Positions 54,231 through 63,617 of a stretch of DNA of 64,000 nucleotides are shown here, one piece after another. The stretch covers positions 1,302,001 through 1,366,000 of the forward strand of contig NZ_CP007445.1 in assembly GCF_000599985.1 (NCBI RefSeq), given 5' to 3'. The DNA comes from Gilliamella apicola. GTDB lineage: Bacteria > Pseudomonadota > Gammaproteobacteria > Enterobacterales > Orbaceae. The notes under the pieces were generated by a model. The model did not search any database. It was not told the DNA's origin and was given only the letters and a program-made list of their open reading frames with translations. The translations under genes were made by a program, and so were the position numbers. The stretch's first letter is position 1. Every line of letters starts with the position of its first letter.

Positions 54231-55163
54231 TTAAAATAGTTCATTTTGCAAAGTAAATAATGAGTGCATTGTCTTATCTTTGATTATGTCGGTTTCAAGA
54301 AGATCACCTATTAATTTAGGCGAACATTTATTGTGTAGGTGTCTATTAGCTAGGACTTTTCTCTTTGATGATGTTGCATAACAGTATACACATCCAAAAG
54401 AGCAGGTATCATATGTTCCAATATCAATACTTTCTATACATTGACAGGTTGGTCGCTGATTTTTATCTTTCTTAGCCAACAATAAGCGACCAGTCAACTT
54501 TTCAATGCGTGTTTTATCGATACAAGCTCCATGAGAAATATTGCAATTCAATAACTCTATTTCCTCAGCACATGTTTGTAAAGTTAGTTGATTAAATCTA
54601 GCAATTTCAGATAGTGAACTGCATAGATTTAATATGTCAGCTAACTCTAATTGTATGATTCGTTCTTTAATTAAAGACTGTCGTATGTGTGGATAATCAT
54701 CAATAAAACTAATGATACAGGTATCTGTGTAACCGCGAAGAGAGGAAGCAATTTGATTAAAAAAATCGATGTGATAGTCAACTGTATAGTGTGTATTTAT
54801 TAATATAGGATCATATCGCCAAATAACACGATCTTGTCCAACTTGCTCAGCTAATTGCTTGAATATTGCGATTCGTTTTTGCAAAGAGGGAAGATGTTTT
54901 TCAATGTCGGCTTGATAAGCTGTTAATGTAAACTGAAAATAAAAAGGATAACAAGAAAGCTTTGGCAGTTTATTTAACATGGGAAGTGGGTTTTTAGTCC
55001 AAAATACAATACAATCAATTATATCGGGTGATAGAAAAATGCGACTTAATTGCTTTGAATTCCTTGGATTAGGAACCAGAACAAACCCATCTTTTAGTCG
55101 GTTAAAAAACCATGAAGAGTAAAAAGCTGGAATATCTGTTCTACGGCTGGCACTGATAATCAT
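54231..55163 (-). CDS. DUF1848 family protein
   Basis: 310 residues. Start IISASRRTDIPAFYSSWFFN, then VPNPRN, IDCIVFWTKNPLPML and F-Q-F-T-L-T are the DUF1848 signature. Near the end cysteines TCSFGCVYCYAT (C-x3-C-x2-C) look like a radical-SAM-type iron-sulfur site, as noted for this family. The function is not established. It overlaps the AlkD gene by 4 bases (55160-55163), so the two are translationally coupled, linking it to DNA repair by context. Confidence 0.9.
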   Translation of the reverse strand: MIISASRRTDIPAFYSSWFFNRLKDGFVLVPNPRNSKQLSRIFLSPDIIDCIVFWTKNPLPMLNKLPKLSCYPFYFQFTLTAYQADIEKHLPSLQKRIAIFKQLAEQVGQDRVIWRYDPILINTHYTVDYHIDFFNQIASSLRGYTDTCIISFIDDYPHIRQSLIKERIIQLELADILNLCSSLSEIARFNQLTLQTCAEEIELLNCNISHGACIDKTRIEKLTGRLLLAKKDKNQRPTCQCIESIDIGTYDTCSFGCVYCYATSSKRKVLANRHLHNKCSPKLIGDLLETDIIKDKTMHSLFTLQNELF

Positions 55164-55854
55164 AATTTATTTATTTTACGTTTCATAGATCGAATGATGA
55201 TTTTTGTACTAGAATCCACTTTCAATGATTCGGTTATTTTTTGTAATGCTTTATTATAAATCCAATCATCTAGCTGATTTTTCTGCAAGTATGACATTGT
55301 TAACGTAGGCAAGTCACGAAAGTAAATAGAAATTGCCCATGCAACAGCCATCTTAACATAGTAATCATCGTTTTTTATTTGATCAAACAAAGTGAATGCT
55401 TTCTGCGCATACTCATCATCTACAAAATAAAAAAGCAACATGACCACAGCAAAGCGAATATCATATGGTTTATCCGATGCAAAATAGGGCTGTAGAAATT
55501 GCCATACAAGCTCTTTTTCTGAAACCTCAAACTTTAAACCACAACAAAAACTATCACAGACTGACCAGTTATCAATTTTAGAGATAAATTGTTTCACATA
55601 ACGTGAACGCTCAGTCCATGGCAATTTAATTTCACCTATAATCATACCTTGTAACATCACTTCCTCGAAGTATAAATGATTATCCATTGCAAGGTAGTAT
55701 TCATAATCAAGCTGTACTATTTTTTTGCTATTTTACGCAGCTTAGGTAATCTCACACCTAATAAATTATCAATGTTGGGAATAAGCTTTGCAGCAAAGAT
55801 TCGATAATTTTCTTCAGCTATTATTTGAAGTTCTTTGCGAATTTTTTCTCTCAT
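55160..55854 (-). pseudogene. AlkD-like DNA alkylation repair protein, frameshifted in a T7/A7 run
   Basis: From ATG 55854 the minus strand reads MREKIRKELQIIAEENYRIF, AAKLIPNIDNLLGVRLPKLR, KIAKK and then TAG, because the A run (plus T7, 55720-55726) has seven instead of eight bases. With one base more it continues IVQLDYEYYLAMDNHLYFEE in frame to the end at 55160, about 231 residues, the usual AlkD/HEAT-like length (TERSRYVKQFISKIDNWSVC, DSFC). As read, only the C-terminal 175 residues could start at 55687. The lesion is a single homopolymer base. Confidence 0.8.
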
Positions 55855-56230
55855 GATCTGATTTTACAAACTTTATTATCTATTACAATCTGAATCTTGC
55901 TATTTGATAATTACATTCTATATGTAGAAAAATAAAATGTACGTACTGCGCTCAAATCTGGCTGTCAGATTTAGTTTTTCTTATCGAGAATTACTTAAAA
56001 AAACTTAAACTAGTACATTTTACTGTTTATATCCAACAACTTTATTTTTACATTTATGTTAAATCAATATCACTTGCTAGCTCTAATTAATTTTCTACTA
56101 CTTCGGAATAATGGCTGAAATAATTATTTGATTATCATTCCTAATAGTTAAAGACTAGTATTTTTTATCTAATTTACCAATAATGTTGATATACAAGATA
56201 GTTTTGTATAACTAAATAACTTAATTGATA
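55855..56230. other. Gene-free stretch
   Basis: 376 AT-rich bases between the AlkD gene and a dead EamA gene; the AlkD operon promoter must be here. Nothing else is seen. Confidence 0.3.
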
Positions 56231-56940
56231 TTATTTTTTAGAACAGAGGACTTCGCCAATAATGATTAAAAAAGCACTAACAATATGAAACCAATTAATT
56301 TCTACATTTAAAAATACTATACTAAATAATCCTCCGGATAGAGGGATTAGGTGAGTATAAATTTCACCACGTGTAGCTCCAATTTCCATGATACCTTTAT
56401 TCCAAAATAAATAAGCTAGCCATGATGGAAACAAAACTAAATATAACAATCCTAAAATAAAATCTGATTGTAGATAAGGAGTAAAATCGGTGACAGGAAA
56501 TAGAAAAAATAAATAATAGAAATGGGTAATAATATCAATGCTCCTAATACAGAACTTACTGTTACAAACACATTCCCCGAAATAACCTTATCTTTTATCC
56601 TAAAAAAGTACAATAAAAAGCCCAATTAATCGCTGAACCCATTGCCCACAGATCTCCCTGATTGAGATTCTTTAGTGTTTCTATATTGGTAAAATCGCCC
56701 TTAAAGATTAAATAAATAACCCCTAAGGTGCTTAGTAACATACAAAAAATATTATTCTTTGAAATATGATTATTAAATATCAGTTTATTAATCGCCAGTA
56801 CCATACCCGGCGTCGCAGACAAATAAATAGCAGCATTTAATGAGGTCGTATATTGTAAACCTATATAAAGTGTGACAGGGAATAAAACCTAACCAATCAT
56901 CCAAGATCATCCTTTAAAAGGATATACCTTTAATTTCTTA
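56231..56940 (-). pseudogene. Decayed EamA-family transporter gene
   Basis: Pieces in three frames on the minus strand: LFPVTLYIGLQYTTSLNAAI then YLSATPGMVLAINKLIFNNH, GDLWAMGSAINWAFYC; a shift in a T6 run; KDKVISGNVFVTVSSVLGAL; a second shift; then LLYLVLFPSWLAYLFWNKGI and FLIIIGEVLCSKK. These follow an EamA protein in order, but the first membrane helices are missing and at least two frameshifts are present. It sits directly downstream of the LysR gene at 56989. Confidence 0.8.
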
Positions 56941-56988
56941 ATAAATGACATCGACATAATGCTACAAAGCTGTATCGACGCTCGTTGT

Positions 56989-57897
56989 TTAATAATTAAT
57001 TAGATTTTCATCTCGAATGTATTGCTCTATGTATTCTTTAAATATTTTCACTCTATTAGGAATGTAGCTTCTATCTCTAACCATCATATAAACTGGACTT
57101 GAGTTACCAATCCACTCTGGTAAAATTGGGATTAACTTCCCATCTTGAATGTCAGAATAAACGAATTGCTCAGGGACAAAGCAAATGCCTAAATCCTGCT
57201 TAGATGCATTTATCATTAACTGAGTGTCATCAACAACAAAGTGAAACGTCATATCTGTAACATACAACTCTTGTGTCTTAGTGTTTTTCAGTGTCCATCC
57301 ATTACTAATGGTAGAACATATTAGTTTGTGATTCTTCAAATCTACTGGATGTAAAGGGATCGAATTCGATTCTAAATATTTAGGAGATGCACATAAAATA
57401 TTTTTTGATAGAAACAATTTTTTTGCTACCCAATTGCTATCATCTAAATTTCCTACTCGAATTGCAATATCAATGTTCAATGCAGTTAGGTCAACAATAC
57501 GGTTAGTTACCATTAAATCAATCTTGATATCTGGATATTGCTTCATAAAAGAAAAAATACAATTCGCTAACCATTTGTGAGTTAAATTACTCGGTGCTGT
57601 TACTTTTATCGTTCCTGATAACTGATAGTGGCTGTCATTTAAGTGTTTTACGGCCATTACACATTCTGTTAGAGGATTAATACATTGGTCAAAATACTTT
57701 TGCCCTAATGTAGTTAATGATACAGATCTGGTAGTGCGGTTTAACAGATGTTCACCTATTGATTCTTCTAATTGAGTTAAGCGCCGACTAATAGTGGCCA
57801 TAGGAATTGAAAGATTTTCTGAGGCTTTAGTAAGGCTACCTGCCTGAACAACATTTATAAAAAGATTGAGGTCATTTAAAGAAATTGATTTTTTCAT
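56989..57897 (-). CDS. LysR-family transcriptional regulator
   Basis: 302 residues, AaeR/DmlR type: GSLTKASENLSIPMATISRR, LTQLEESIGEHLLNRTTRSV, SLTTLGQKYFDQC, then a LysR substrate-binding domain (GTIKVTAPSNLTHKWLANCI, IDIAIRVGNLDDS). It lies between a dead EamA gene downstream and a live EamA gene facing away upstream (58117), so it probably controls EamA exporters from the shared intergenic region. Confidence 0.92.
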   Translation of the reverse strand: MKKSISLNDLNLFINVVQAGSLTKASENLSIPMATISRRLTQLEESIGEHLLNRTTRSVSLTTLGQKYFDQCINPLTECVMAVKHLNDSHYQLSGTIKVTAPSNLTHKWLANCIFSFMKQYPDIKIDLMVTNRIVDLTALNIDIAIRVGNLDDSNWVAKKLFLSKNILCASPKYLESNSIPLHPVDLKNHKLICSTISNGWTLKNTKTQELYVTDMTFHFVVDDTQLMINASKQDLGICFVPEQFVYSDIQDGKLIPILPEWIGNSSPVYMMVRDRSYIPNRVKIFKEYIEQYIRDENLINY

Positions 57898-57994
57898 TTT
57901 TGGAATTCTGTATTGAAAATATGTTCATTGTACTATAAATGAGATAATAATATTATTTTAAACCAATCATACTATCAACATAAGGATATTAATT

Positions 57995-58111
57995 ATGAAT
58001 GTATTTACAGTAGGCACTGAAATTGAGATTGGTAATAAAAAGGCTTTTAGATTATTACAAGAAAGAGATCATCTATTTTTGACAATTCTTAATGCATTTT
58101 TATGGAGATAG
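57995..58111 (+). CDS. Small ORF between LysR and EamA genes
   Basis: 38 codons (MNVFTVGTEIEIGNKKAFRL, LQERDHLFLTILNAFLWR) with AAGGAT 8 bases ahead of its ATG, ending TAG at 58109-58111, 5 bases before the EamA start and across its ribosome site. It could be a translated leader coupled to the transporter or the scrap of a lost gene. No family is recognised. Confidence 0.35.
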   Translation: MNVFTVGTEIEIGNKKAFRLLQERDHLFLTILNAFLWR

Positions 58112-58116
58112 AGTTC

Positions 58117-59025
58117 ATGTCTAACAATAGATATTTAGTGTTACTAGCAGTCACTCTTTCCACATTTTTTTGGGGATCTAATTTTAATGCTGGCGCATCA
58201 GTCGTTGCGGATGCATCTCCTTATGTTGTTGCAACCGAAAGGTTTGTTTTTGCGACGATAATTATAATGATTTTCATGTTATTAAAAGATCGTACTAGTA
58301 TTATAGCGTTACAAAAGAACTGGATTGCATTTATAGCTCTAGGTTTATTAGGTATAACCGGCTTTAATTTAGCGTTTTTTATTGGTTTAAAAACTACGTC
58401 GGCTATCAATGGATCATTGATAATGGCTACATCTCCGATAACAACAGCATTGTTGGCGGCAATGATCGATAAACATAAAATTTCTCTAATCCAAACTGTC
58501 GGTATGCTAATTAGCTTATTTGGTGTGGTTATTGTCGTAAGTAATGGTTCAATAATGAATTTAATTTCGCTTAATTTCAGTTCAGGCGATCTAATTATTA
58601 TGTTGGGTAATCTCGCATGGGCAACTTACACTGTTGGTTCAAGAAAATATATTTCTAACTCGACACCTTTACAAACTACAACTTATACAATGTTATTTGG
58701 TACCATAGGGATCTTATTATTTACTGTTTATAACAACAATTTACTTATATCGCTCAATAATATAACAATAAAAAATCATTTAATATTAGTATATATGGCC
58801 GTTTGTGGTACGGTACTGGCGTATTTATTTTGGAATTTTGGTATAAAAGAAATAGGGGCAGCCAATACAGCCGTATTTTTCAACCTAGTACCTGTATTTA
58901 CTATGATTTTAGCATTATTTACTGGATCAGTGCCTAATCTGCTACAAATTAGTGGAGCATTAATTGTCATCTGTGGTGTAATCCTTGCTACAGGTTCATA
59001 TAAAACAATGTTATCTAAAAAGTGA
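58117..59025 (+). CDS. EamA (DMT) family transporter
   Basis: 302 residues from ATG 58117 (MSNNRYLVLLAVTLST); GGAGATAGAG precedes it. About ten hydrophobic segments in two EamA halves (STFFWGSNFNAGASVVADAS, GLKTTSAINGSLIMATSPIT, GDLIIMLGNLAWATYTVGSR, GTVLAYLFWNFGIKEIGAAN). Exporter of an unknown small molecule, presumably under the divergent LysR protein. The dead EamA gene at 56231 is a related sequence. Confidence 0.9.
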   Translation: MSNNRYLVLLAVTLSTFFWGSNFNAGASVVADASPYVVATERFVFATIIIMIFMLLKDRTSIIALQKNWIAFIALGLLGITGFNLAFFIGLKTTSAINGSLIMATSPITTALLAAMIDKHKISLIQTVGMLISLFGVVIVVSNGSIMNLISLNFSSGDLIIMLGNLAWATYTVGSRKYISNSTPLQTTTYTMLFGTIGILLFTVYNNNLLISLNNITIKNHLILVYMAVCGTVLAYLFWNFGIKEIGAANTAVFFNLVPVFTMILALFTGSVPNLLQISGALIVICGVILATGSYKTMLSKK

Positions 59026-59221
59026 AATAAAATAATTTTTGGATAAAGAATTTATGTGATGCGAAATAAATTCATAATATTTTGGCTTATAAATTTAGAC
59101 TTTATAATTTCGATATTTTGATAAAAATATCAATGTTCAGTTATTAAACTAATTTAATAGTATGCATACTAAATAATTATTGAGAGGTCATAATTATATG
59201 AATTTTTTATGTTCAATCAAC
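59026..59221. other. Spacer, no gene seen
   Basis: AT-rich, no supported feature; it ends at the start of homology with the TetR gene of copy A. Confidence 0.25.
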
Positions 59222-59527
59222 AGTTGTAGCACAGCCTAATTGTTATGAATTTCTTCTTTTGCTTATACCGATAAGTAGCTATCAAAATCCACTTGATGAA
59301 ATAATCAAGATGCTATTTGTATAATTGACGCATAGTGATCAAGATCAGCAATTACTTCAGTAAATTTCCGTTTAGAAAGTGAATCTTTTATTATCAAACT
59401 ATTTATATAACGTTGTTTTAGTACATCCCAATTGATCTCTAATTTTATCATCCCTAACATTACAAAATCCTTTTTGATAAAAGAGTTGCTTAGCGGTATC
59501 TGTTATTAATATAGAGGTTTTTTACAT
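59222..59527 (-). pseudogene. Decayed TetR gene, copy B of the TetR-HPP module
   Basis: The bases align with 48480-48828, the N-terminal two thirds of the live TetR gene (plus-strand blocks such as AATTTCTTCTTTTGCT and GATAAAAGAGTTGCT are shared), with many small deletions and stops; its start codon position is 59525-59527. The distance to the HPP gene (116 bases) equals that in copy A (115). Confidence 0.85.
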
Positions 59528-59573
59528 TTTTTATCTAAAGTGTTTGATATGTGGACAGATCTGTACTAACATA

Positions 59574-59599
59574 AAAAGTGAACAGAATTGTTCACTTTT
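59574..59599. promoter_or_regulatory. TetR operator upstream of the live HPP gene
   Basis: AAAAGTGAACA-GAAT-TGTTCACTTTT, perfect 11-base arms, between the dead TetR gene and the HPP gene. The matching but worn site at 48873-48892 supports the role as binding site of the TetR protein at 48267. Confidence 0.7.
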
Positions 59600-59643
59600 G
59601 GTTTTTTACTCATACTTTCACTCATCGAATAGGATAAAGAATA

Positions 59644-60183
59644 ATGAAATCATTTTTTTTCAGTAAGGAAAAGTTGCCACCAAAACCCAGAAATATTGAA
59701 TTATTGCAAAGCCTAGTCGGTGGTTTTGTTTCTATATTGTTTCTTATTTGTTTTAGTCAGTTTACTCATTACACTTTTATAATGGCGCCTTTTGGGGCAA
59801 GTTGCGTAATTTTGTTTGCGGTATCTCAATCGCCATTAGCTCAACCTAGGAATGTCATTTTTGGGCATTTAATTGCTGCTTTTGTTGGATTAGTTTTTCT
59901 TAAACTATTTGGTACTAATATTATTGTTGTTGCATTAGCTGTCGGTGTTGCAATTGTTTCTATGCAATATTTTCGAGCACTGCATCCACCTGCGGGTGCT
60001 AATCCTTTAGTCATTTTATTAACCGCAGATAAAATAGATTACGGTTTTAGTTTTCTATTATTTCCAGTATTATCTGGCTCAGTAATATTGGTTATGATTG
60101 CTTATTTAGTTAATAATCTTTTTAATAAAACTCATTGGCCTATTTATTGGTTGGCTTTATTTGATAGCAAAAAAGAACCTTAA
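59644..60183 (+). CDS. HPP-family integral membrane protein
   Basis: 179 residues, four to five hydrophobic segments. FIMAPFGASCVILFAVSQSP, LAQPRNVIFGHLIAAFVGL and the eponymous ALHPPAGANPLVILLTAD are intact. HPP proteins are implicated in nitrite transport in plastids and cyanobacteria; bacterial roles are less clear. It is the surviving partner of a duplicated module whose TetR survives at 48267, so regulation probably acts in trans over 11 kb. Confidence 0.9.
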   Translation: MKSFFFSKEKLPPKPRNIELLQSLVGGFVSILFLICFSQFTHYTFIMAPFGASCVILFAVSQSPLAQPRNVIFGHLIAAFVGLVFLKLFGTNIIVVALAVGVAIVSMQYFRALHPPAGANPLVILLTADKIDYGFSFLLFPVLSGSVILVMIAYLVNNLFNKTHWPIYWLALFDSKKEP

Positions 60184-60901
60184 TCTGTCTGTGCTGGTAT
60201 AATGATTAAATTGTAATTAATATTTGCTATATAAATTCAAATAATTTTTGATTGATACACAAATAATAAAATATTTATGGTATGCAATGGTTGCTTACCA
60301 TAAAATTACTTTAATTTACCACTTTAATTCAAAATATTTTTGATAATGTTACAATTAAATAGTATTAATTTTTACAGTCAATTGTATTGATATCTTGTAC
60401 ACTTAGGTTAAAAGTTCTTGAACGTACAATAATGTCTTTTGGAGCGTTTTACGAAGATTATTAGAATTAATTATTTTTTTTAACAATTTTATCAGTAATC
60501 AATAAAATAACTTTAATATTAGATTCGATAGAAAAAACAATTATTGATAATAATTTTATTGATTGATATAGTTTCGTTTTCGATTAATATTTATGATTAA
60601 TTGATATTATTAAATTGTTTATTAATAATAAAGTGATTAAATAAAGTCTCCAAATGTTTATTTATCATTTAAATAGTCTATATCATTTACTATTCACATT
60701 TTTTAAAATCAGTTTTAGAGTAAATTAATACTGCTTTCATCAAAGTTCAAGTCACTATCCAAAAATTAATGATCATTGATTTCATATAGATAAAAATTTA
60801 GTTCGTTTGTGATACTTATTTTTTAACTGTCATTTATCTGCTTATACCTTGTTGCAAAACTTTTTATAGATTTTAAACGGATATATTCTTGGAGGTTAGA
60901 A
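60184..60901. other. Gene-free 0.7-kb stretch
   Basis: Very AT-rich with stops in all frames; no gene, terminator or relic supported. Its end carries the promoter and the strong GGAGG ribosome site of the DUF421 gene. Confidence 0.3.
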
Positions 60902-61564
60902 ATGTATTTACTTGAAATGGCACCAAAATTTTTAGTTGCTCTTATTATTTTACTTATTTACGTCAAATTATCGGGCAAAAGCCAAATAGCACCTATGTCA
61001 CAATTGGATCAAGTTGGTAGTATGGTTATTGGTGCATTAGTTGGGGGAGCGCTTCTTAATTCTAATGTTTCAGCATGGCAATCTGCGGGTTTAGTTATTA
61101 TTTGGGCAGGGCTACTTTTATTAGTTCGATTCATTAAATCTAAAAACTCACGATTAAGAGATGCCATTGATGGAGAACCGATTCAACTTGTTAAAAATGG
61201 CCACTTAATTAGTGACAACTTTATTAAAGCTAATTTACCCGTCAGGGATTTTGAGACGCTCATTAATATTCAAGGTATTTGCGCCTTTAGCGAATTAAAG
61301 CAAGTTTGGTATGAATTGAACGGTTCATTAACAATTATCAAAAAAGGGGATAAAGATATTGCTGTGCTGGTGATTGAAAATGGGGCGATTAGTGAAGATA
61401 ATCTTGAACAGTTACATAAAAGCGAGACATGGCTTAAGCATGAAATCAAAAAACAAGGATATGATGATATCAAGGATATTTTTTGTGCTGAATGGTTTGA
61501 TAATAAATTACTGGTTTATCCTTATGACGATGTTCGCAAAAAAAGTAAAGCTCACCAATCATAA
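60902..61564 (+). CDS. DUF421 domain (YetF-like) membrane protein
   Basis: 220 residues. Three N-terminal membrane helices (up to about residue 80), with LSGKSQIAPMSQLDQVGSMV and IGALVGGALLN as family marks, then the soluble DUF421 part (LRDAIDGEPIQLVKNGHLIS, WYELNGSLTIIKKGDKDIAV). TTGGAGG precedes the ATG. A widespread family without a firm function; in Bacillus YetF-type proteins relate to membrane stress. Single gene here. Confidence 0.9.
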   Translation: MYLLEMAPKFLVALIILLIYVKLSGKSQIAPMSQLDQVGSMVIGALVGGALLNSNVSAWQSAGLVIIWAGLLLLVRFIKSKNSRLRDAIDGEPIQLVKNGHLISDNFIKANLPVRDFETLINIQGICAFSELKQVWYELNGSLTIIKKGDKDIAVLVIENGAISEDNLEQLHKSETWLKHEIKKQGYDDIKDIFCAEWFDNKLLVYPYDDVRKKSKAHQS

Positions 61565-61580
61565 AAAATTATTTCATAAA

Positions 61581-61611
61581 AGAAAAGAAGAGGGAACAGA
61601 CATTTCCCTCT
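61581..61611 (-). terminator. Terminator of ybiI
   Basis: TCAGAGGGAA..TTCCCTCT stem (plus AGAGGGAA 61589-61596 and TTCCCTCT 61604-61611). On the minus strand CTTCTTTTCTTTT follows it, 9 bases past the ybiI stop; it also separates the convergent DUF421 gene. Confidence 0.75.
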
Positions 61612-61619
61612 GATTAAAA

Positions 61620-61892
61620 TCATCGAAGTTGACTATCTTTGCTACCACGACGGTTATATAGATTCGCTGATTTGGCTAATTGTTTATCAATTTCTTGTTG
61701 GCATGACAAACAATATTGTACGCCAGGTAGCGCCTCTCGTCTTGCTTGCGCAATGGAGTCGCCACACTCAACACAAAAATGAGCACTTATAGTGCCATGA
61801 TTTAATTGCCGTCTAGCCATTTCAATGGCATCTGCAATAGTGCCTTCAATTTGTTGATTAACAGCATCGTCAGATGCCCATCCACTTGCCAT
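61620..61892 (-). CDS. ybiI: DksA/TraR C4-type zinc finger protein YbiI
   Basis: 90 residues, colinear with E. coli YbiI: start MASGWASDDAVNQQIEGTIA, zinc finger CVECG..CLSC, and the identical end YNRRGSKDSQLR. A small cytosolic protein related to DksA but lacking the coiled-coil tip; its function is not settled. AGGAGG precedes the ATG. Confidence 0.93.
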   Translation of the reverse strand: MASGWASDDAVNQQIEGTIADAIEMARRQLNHGTISAHFCVECGDSIAQARREALPGVQYCLSCQQEIDKQLAKSANLYNRRGSKDSQLR

Positions 61893-62055
61893 AAAATAGA
61901 CCTCCTAAAACTGTAACACTATATCGAAAATATGGTGTTTTTTTAATCTATTTCAAGTAATATGACTAACGTATAATTAAAAACATGACTTAATCGTGTT
62001 GATACAGGTTAAAAGTGAATGAATTTGTCAAAAATCATTTAATCAGGAGATTATT

Positions 62056-62589
62056 ATGCAACAATATGAACAAGCAACATTTGCCGGTGGCTGTTTTTGG
62101 TGTATGGTAAAACCTTTTGATCAGTATGAAGGCGTGATAAATGTGGTATCTGGCTATACAGGCGGACATGTTGAAAATCCAACTTATCGACAAGTTTGTT
62201 CGGGCACAACAGGGCATACCGAAGCTGTACAAATAACGTTTGACCCTAAAGTCATCAGCTACAAAAAATTGCTCGATATCTTTTGGCAACAAATCGATCC
62301 TACTGATGGTAAAGGGCAGTTCGCTGATCGGGGGGATTCTTATCGACCTGCTATATTTTATCATAACGAATTTCAACATAAGCAAGCTATGGCGTCAAAG
62401 CAAGCACTACAAGAAAGCGGACGATTTAACAAATCAATAGAAGTTTCAATTGAACCTGTGTTGACTTTTTATCCAGCAGAGGATTATCATCAAAATTATT
62501 ACACAAAAAAGCCTTTGCATTATAATGAGTATTACCAACGATCAGGGCGAAGCCAGTTTATTGCTCAGCATTGGCCCAAAAATAAATAG
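62056..62589 (+). CDS. msrA: Peptide-methionine (S)-S-oxide reductase MsrA
   Basis: 177 residues, no signal peptide, so cytosolic. The active-site motif GGCFWC has the catalytic Cys13; [52 protein letters not shown] and EDYHQNYY are all conserved. It reduces S-methionine sulfoxide. AGGAGA precedes the ATG. A cytochrome b561 gene and msrB follow within 60 bases, an operon for methionine sulfoxide repair. Confidence 0.95.
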   Translation: MQQYEQATFAGGCFWCMVKPFDQYEGVINVVSGYTGGHVENPTYRQVCSGTTGHTEAVQITFDPKVISYKKLLDIFWQQIDPTDGKGQFADRGDSYRPAIFYHNEFQHKQAMASKQALQESGRFNKSIEVSIEPVLTFYPAEDYHQNYYTKKPLHYNEYYQRSGRSQFIAQHWPKNK

Positions 62590-62601
62590 GATATATTGTT
62601 T

Positions 62602-63129
62602 ATGGAAAACTACCCAGAGTATTGTAGCAAACAAAAATGGTTACACTGGTTAACTATTATACTAGTGTTTTTAGAAATTATCTTGTTGACATTTGAAGTG
62701 AGGTTGTCACATTATTTGGGTGGGATGTTTATGATTTATCTTTTTCATAAATCATTTGGAATAGTGATCTTAATGTTAACGATCTTGCGCTTTATTGTAA
62801 TCAAGGAATATGGTGTACCTGATGTTTTACCGAAAGATCGAAAATTTCAGCGCATTTTGTCAAAATCTGTGCAAGGATTTATATATATCCTATTGATAAT
62901 TATACCTTTATCAGGCTACTTAATGAGTAGCCGTTCACTCAATGTATTTGGCATTATTTCGATACCAGCAATTGATATGACAAATACAATGCATCAATTA
63001 TTTCATCTTGTGCACGAAATGAGTTCATATTTATTAGCTACTTTATTTATTTTACATATAGTAGGTGTTTCATATCATTTTTTTTGGATGAAAGATAAAG
63101 TTTTACAATCAATGTTAAAAGGAAATTAG
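62602..63129 (+). CDS. Cytochrome b561 family protein
   Basis: 175 residues from ATG 62602 (a TTG start at 62596 fits the ribosome site AGGA about as well), four membrane helices. Histidines for two b hemes are in the expected places: KWLHWLTIIL (helix 1), FHKSFGIVIL (helix 2), MHQLFHLVHEMSSYLLA (helix 3) and HIVGVSYHFFWMKD (helix 4). Family members move electrons from quinol. Between msrA (12 bases) and msrB (44 bases) it could feed electrons to a repair or stress reaction; the partner is unknown. Confidence 0.9.
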   Translation: MENYPEYCSKQKWLHWLTIILVFLEIILLTFEVRLSHYLGGMFMIYLFHKSFGIVILMLTILRFIVIKEYGVPDVLPKDRKFQRILSKSVQGFIYILLIIIPLSGYLMSSRSLNVFGIISIPAIDMTNTMHQLFHLVHEMSSYLLATLFILHIVGVSYHFFWMKDKVLQSMLKGN

Positions 63130-63173
63130 TTTTATTGATGACTCTTAAATAAATTAAAAAGGTTAGGTGATTT

Positions 63174-63617
63174 ATGAATAATACGTTGAAAGAAAAAGCG
63201 ATATCACGATTAACACCCATGCAATACTATGTAACGCAACAAAATGGTACCGAACCACCACATGAAAATGAATTCAATGATAATCATCAAGAAGGGTTGT
63301 ATGTGGATGTTGTATCTGGTGAACCATTATTTGCTTCATTTGATAAATTTGATTCAGGATGTGGTTGGCCAAGTTTTTCTAAATCAATAAATAATGGCAA
63401 CATAATCGAAAAAGCTGACCATAGTCATGGTATGAGCCGTGTTGAAGTACGTTCAACAAAAGCTGATTCTCATCTTGGTCATGTATTTAATGATGGTCCA
63501 AAAGCGTTGGGTGGTTTACGTTATTGTATTAACTCAGCAGCCTTACGTTTTATACCTAGAGAAGAACTTGAATCTGCCGGTTATGGTCAATATTTAAAAC
63601 TTTTTAAAAATACTTAA
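63174..63617 (+). CDS. msrB: Peptide-methionine (R)-S-oxide reductase MsrB
   Basis: 147 residues. SelR domain with [42 protein letters not shown] and the catalytic Cys in [11 protein letters not shown]. The two C-x-x-C zinc pairs of many MsrB proteins are absent ([11 protein letters not shown] stands where the first would be), so it is a zinc-free type. It reduces R-methionine sulfoxide and completes the pair with MsrA in the same operon. TTAGGTGA precedes the ATG. Confidence 0.94.
   Translation: MNNTLKEKAISRLTPMQYYVTQQNGTEPPHENEFNDNHQEGLYVDVVSGEPLFASFDKFDSGCGWPSFSKSINNGNIIEKADHSHGMSRVEVRSTKADSHLGHVFNDGPKALGGLRYCINSAALRFIPREELESAGYGQYLKLFKNT

Noticed and set aside
59574..59599. Palindrome before the HPP gene read as a terminator
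   Set aside because: It lies in the divergent promoter region of the TetR-HPP pair and its partner in copy A holds the same position, which fits an operator better.
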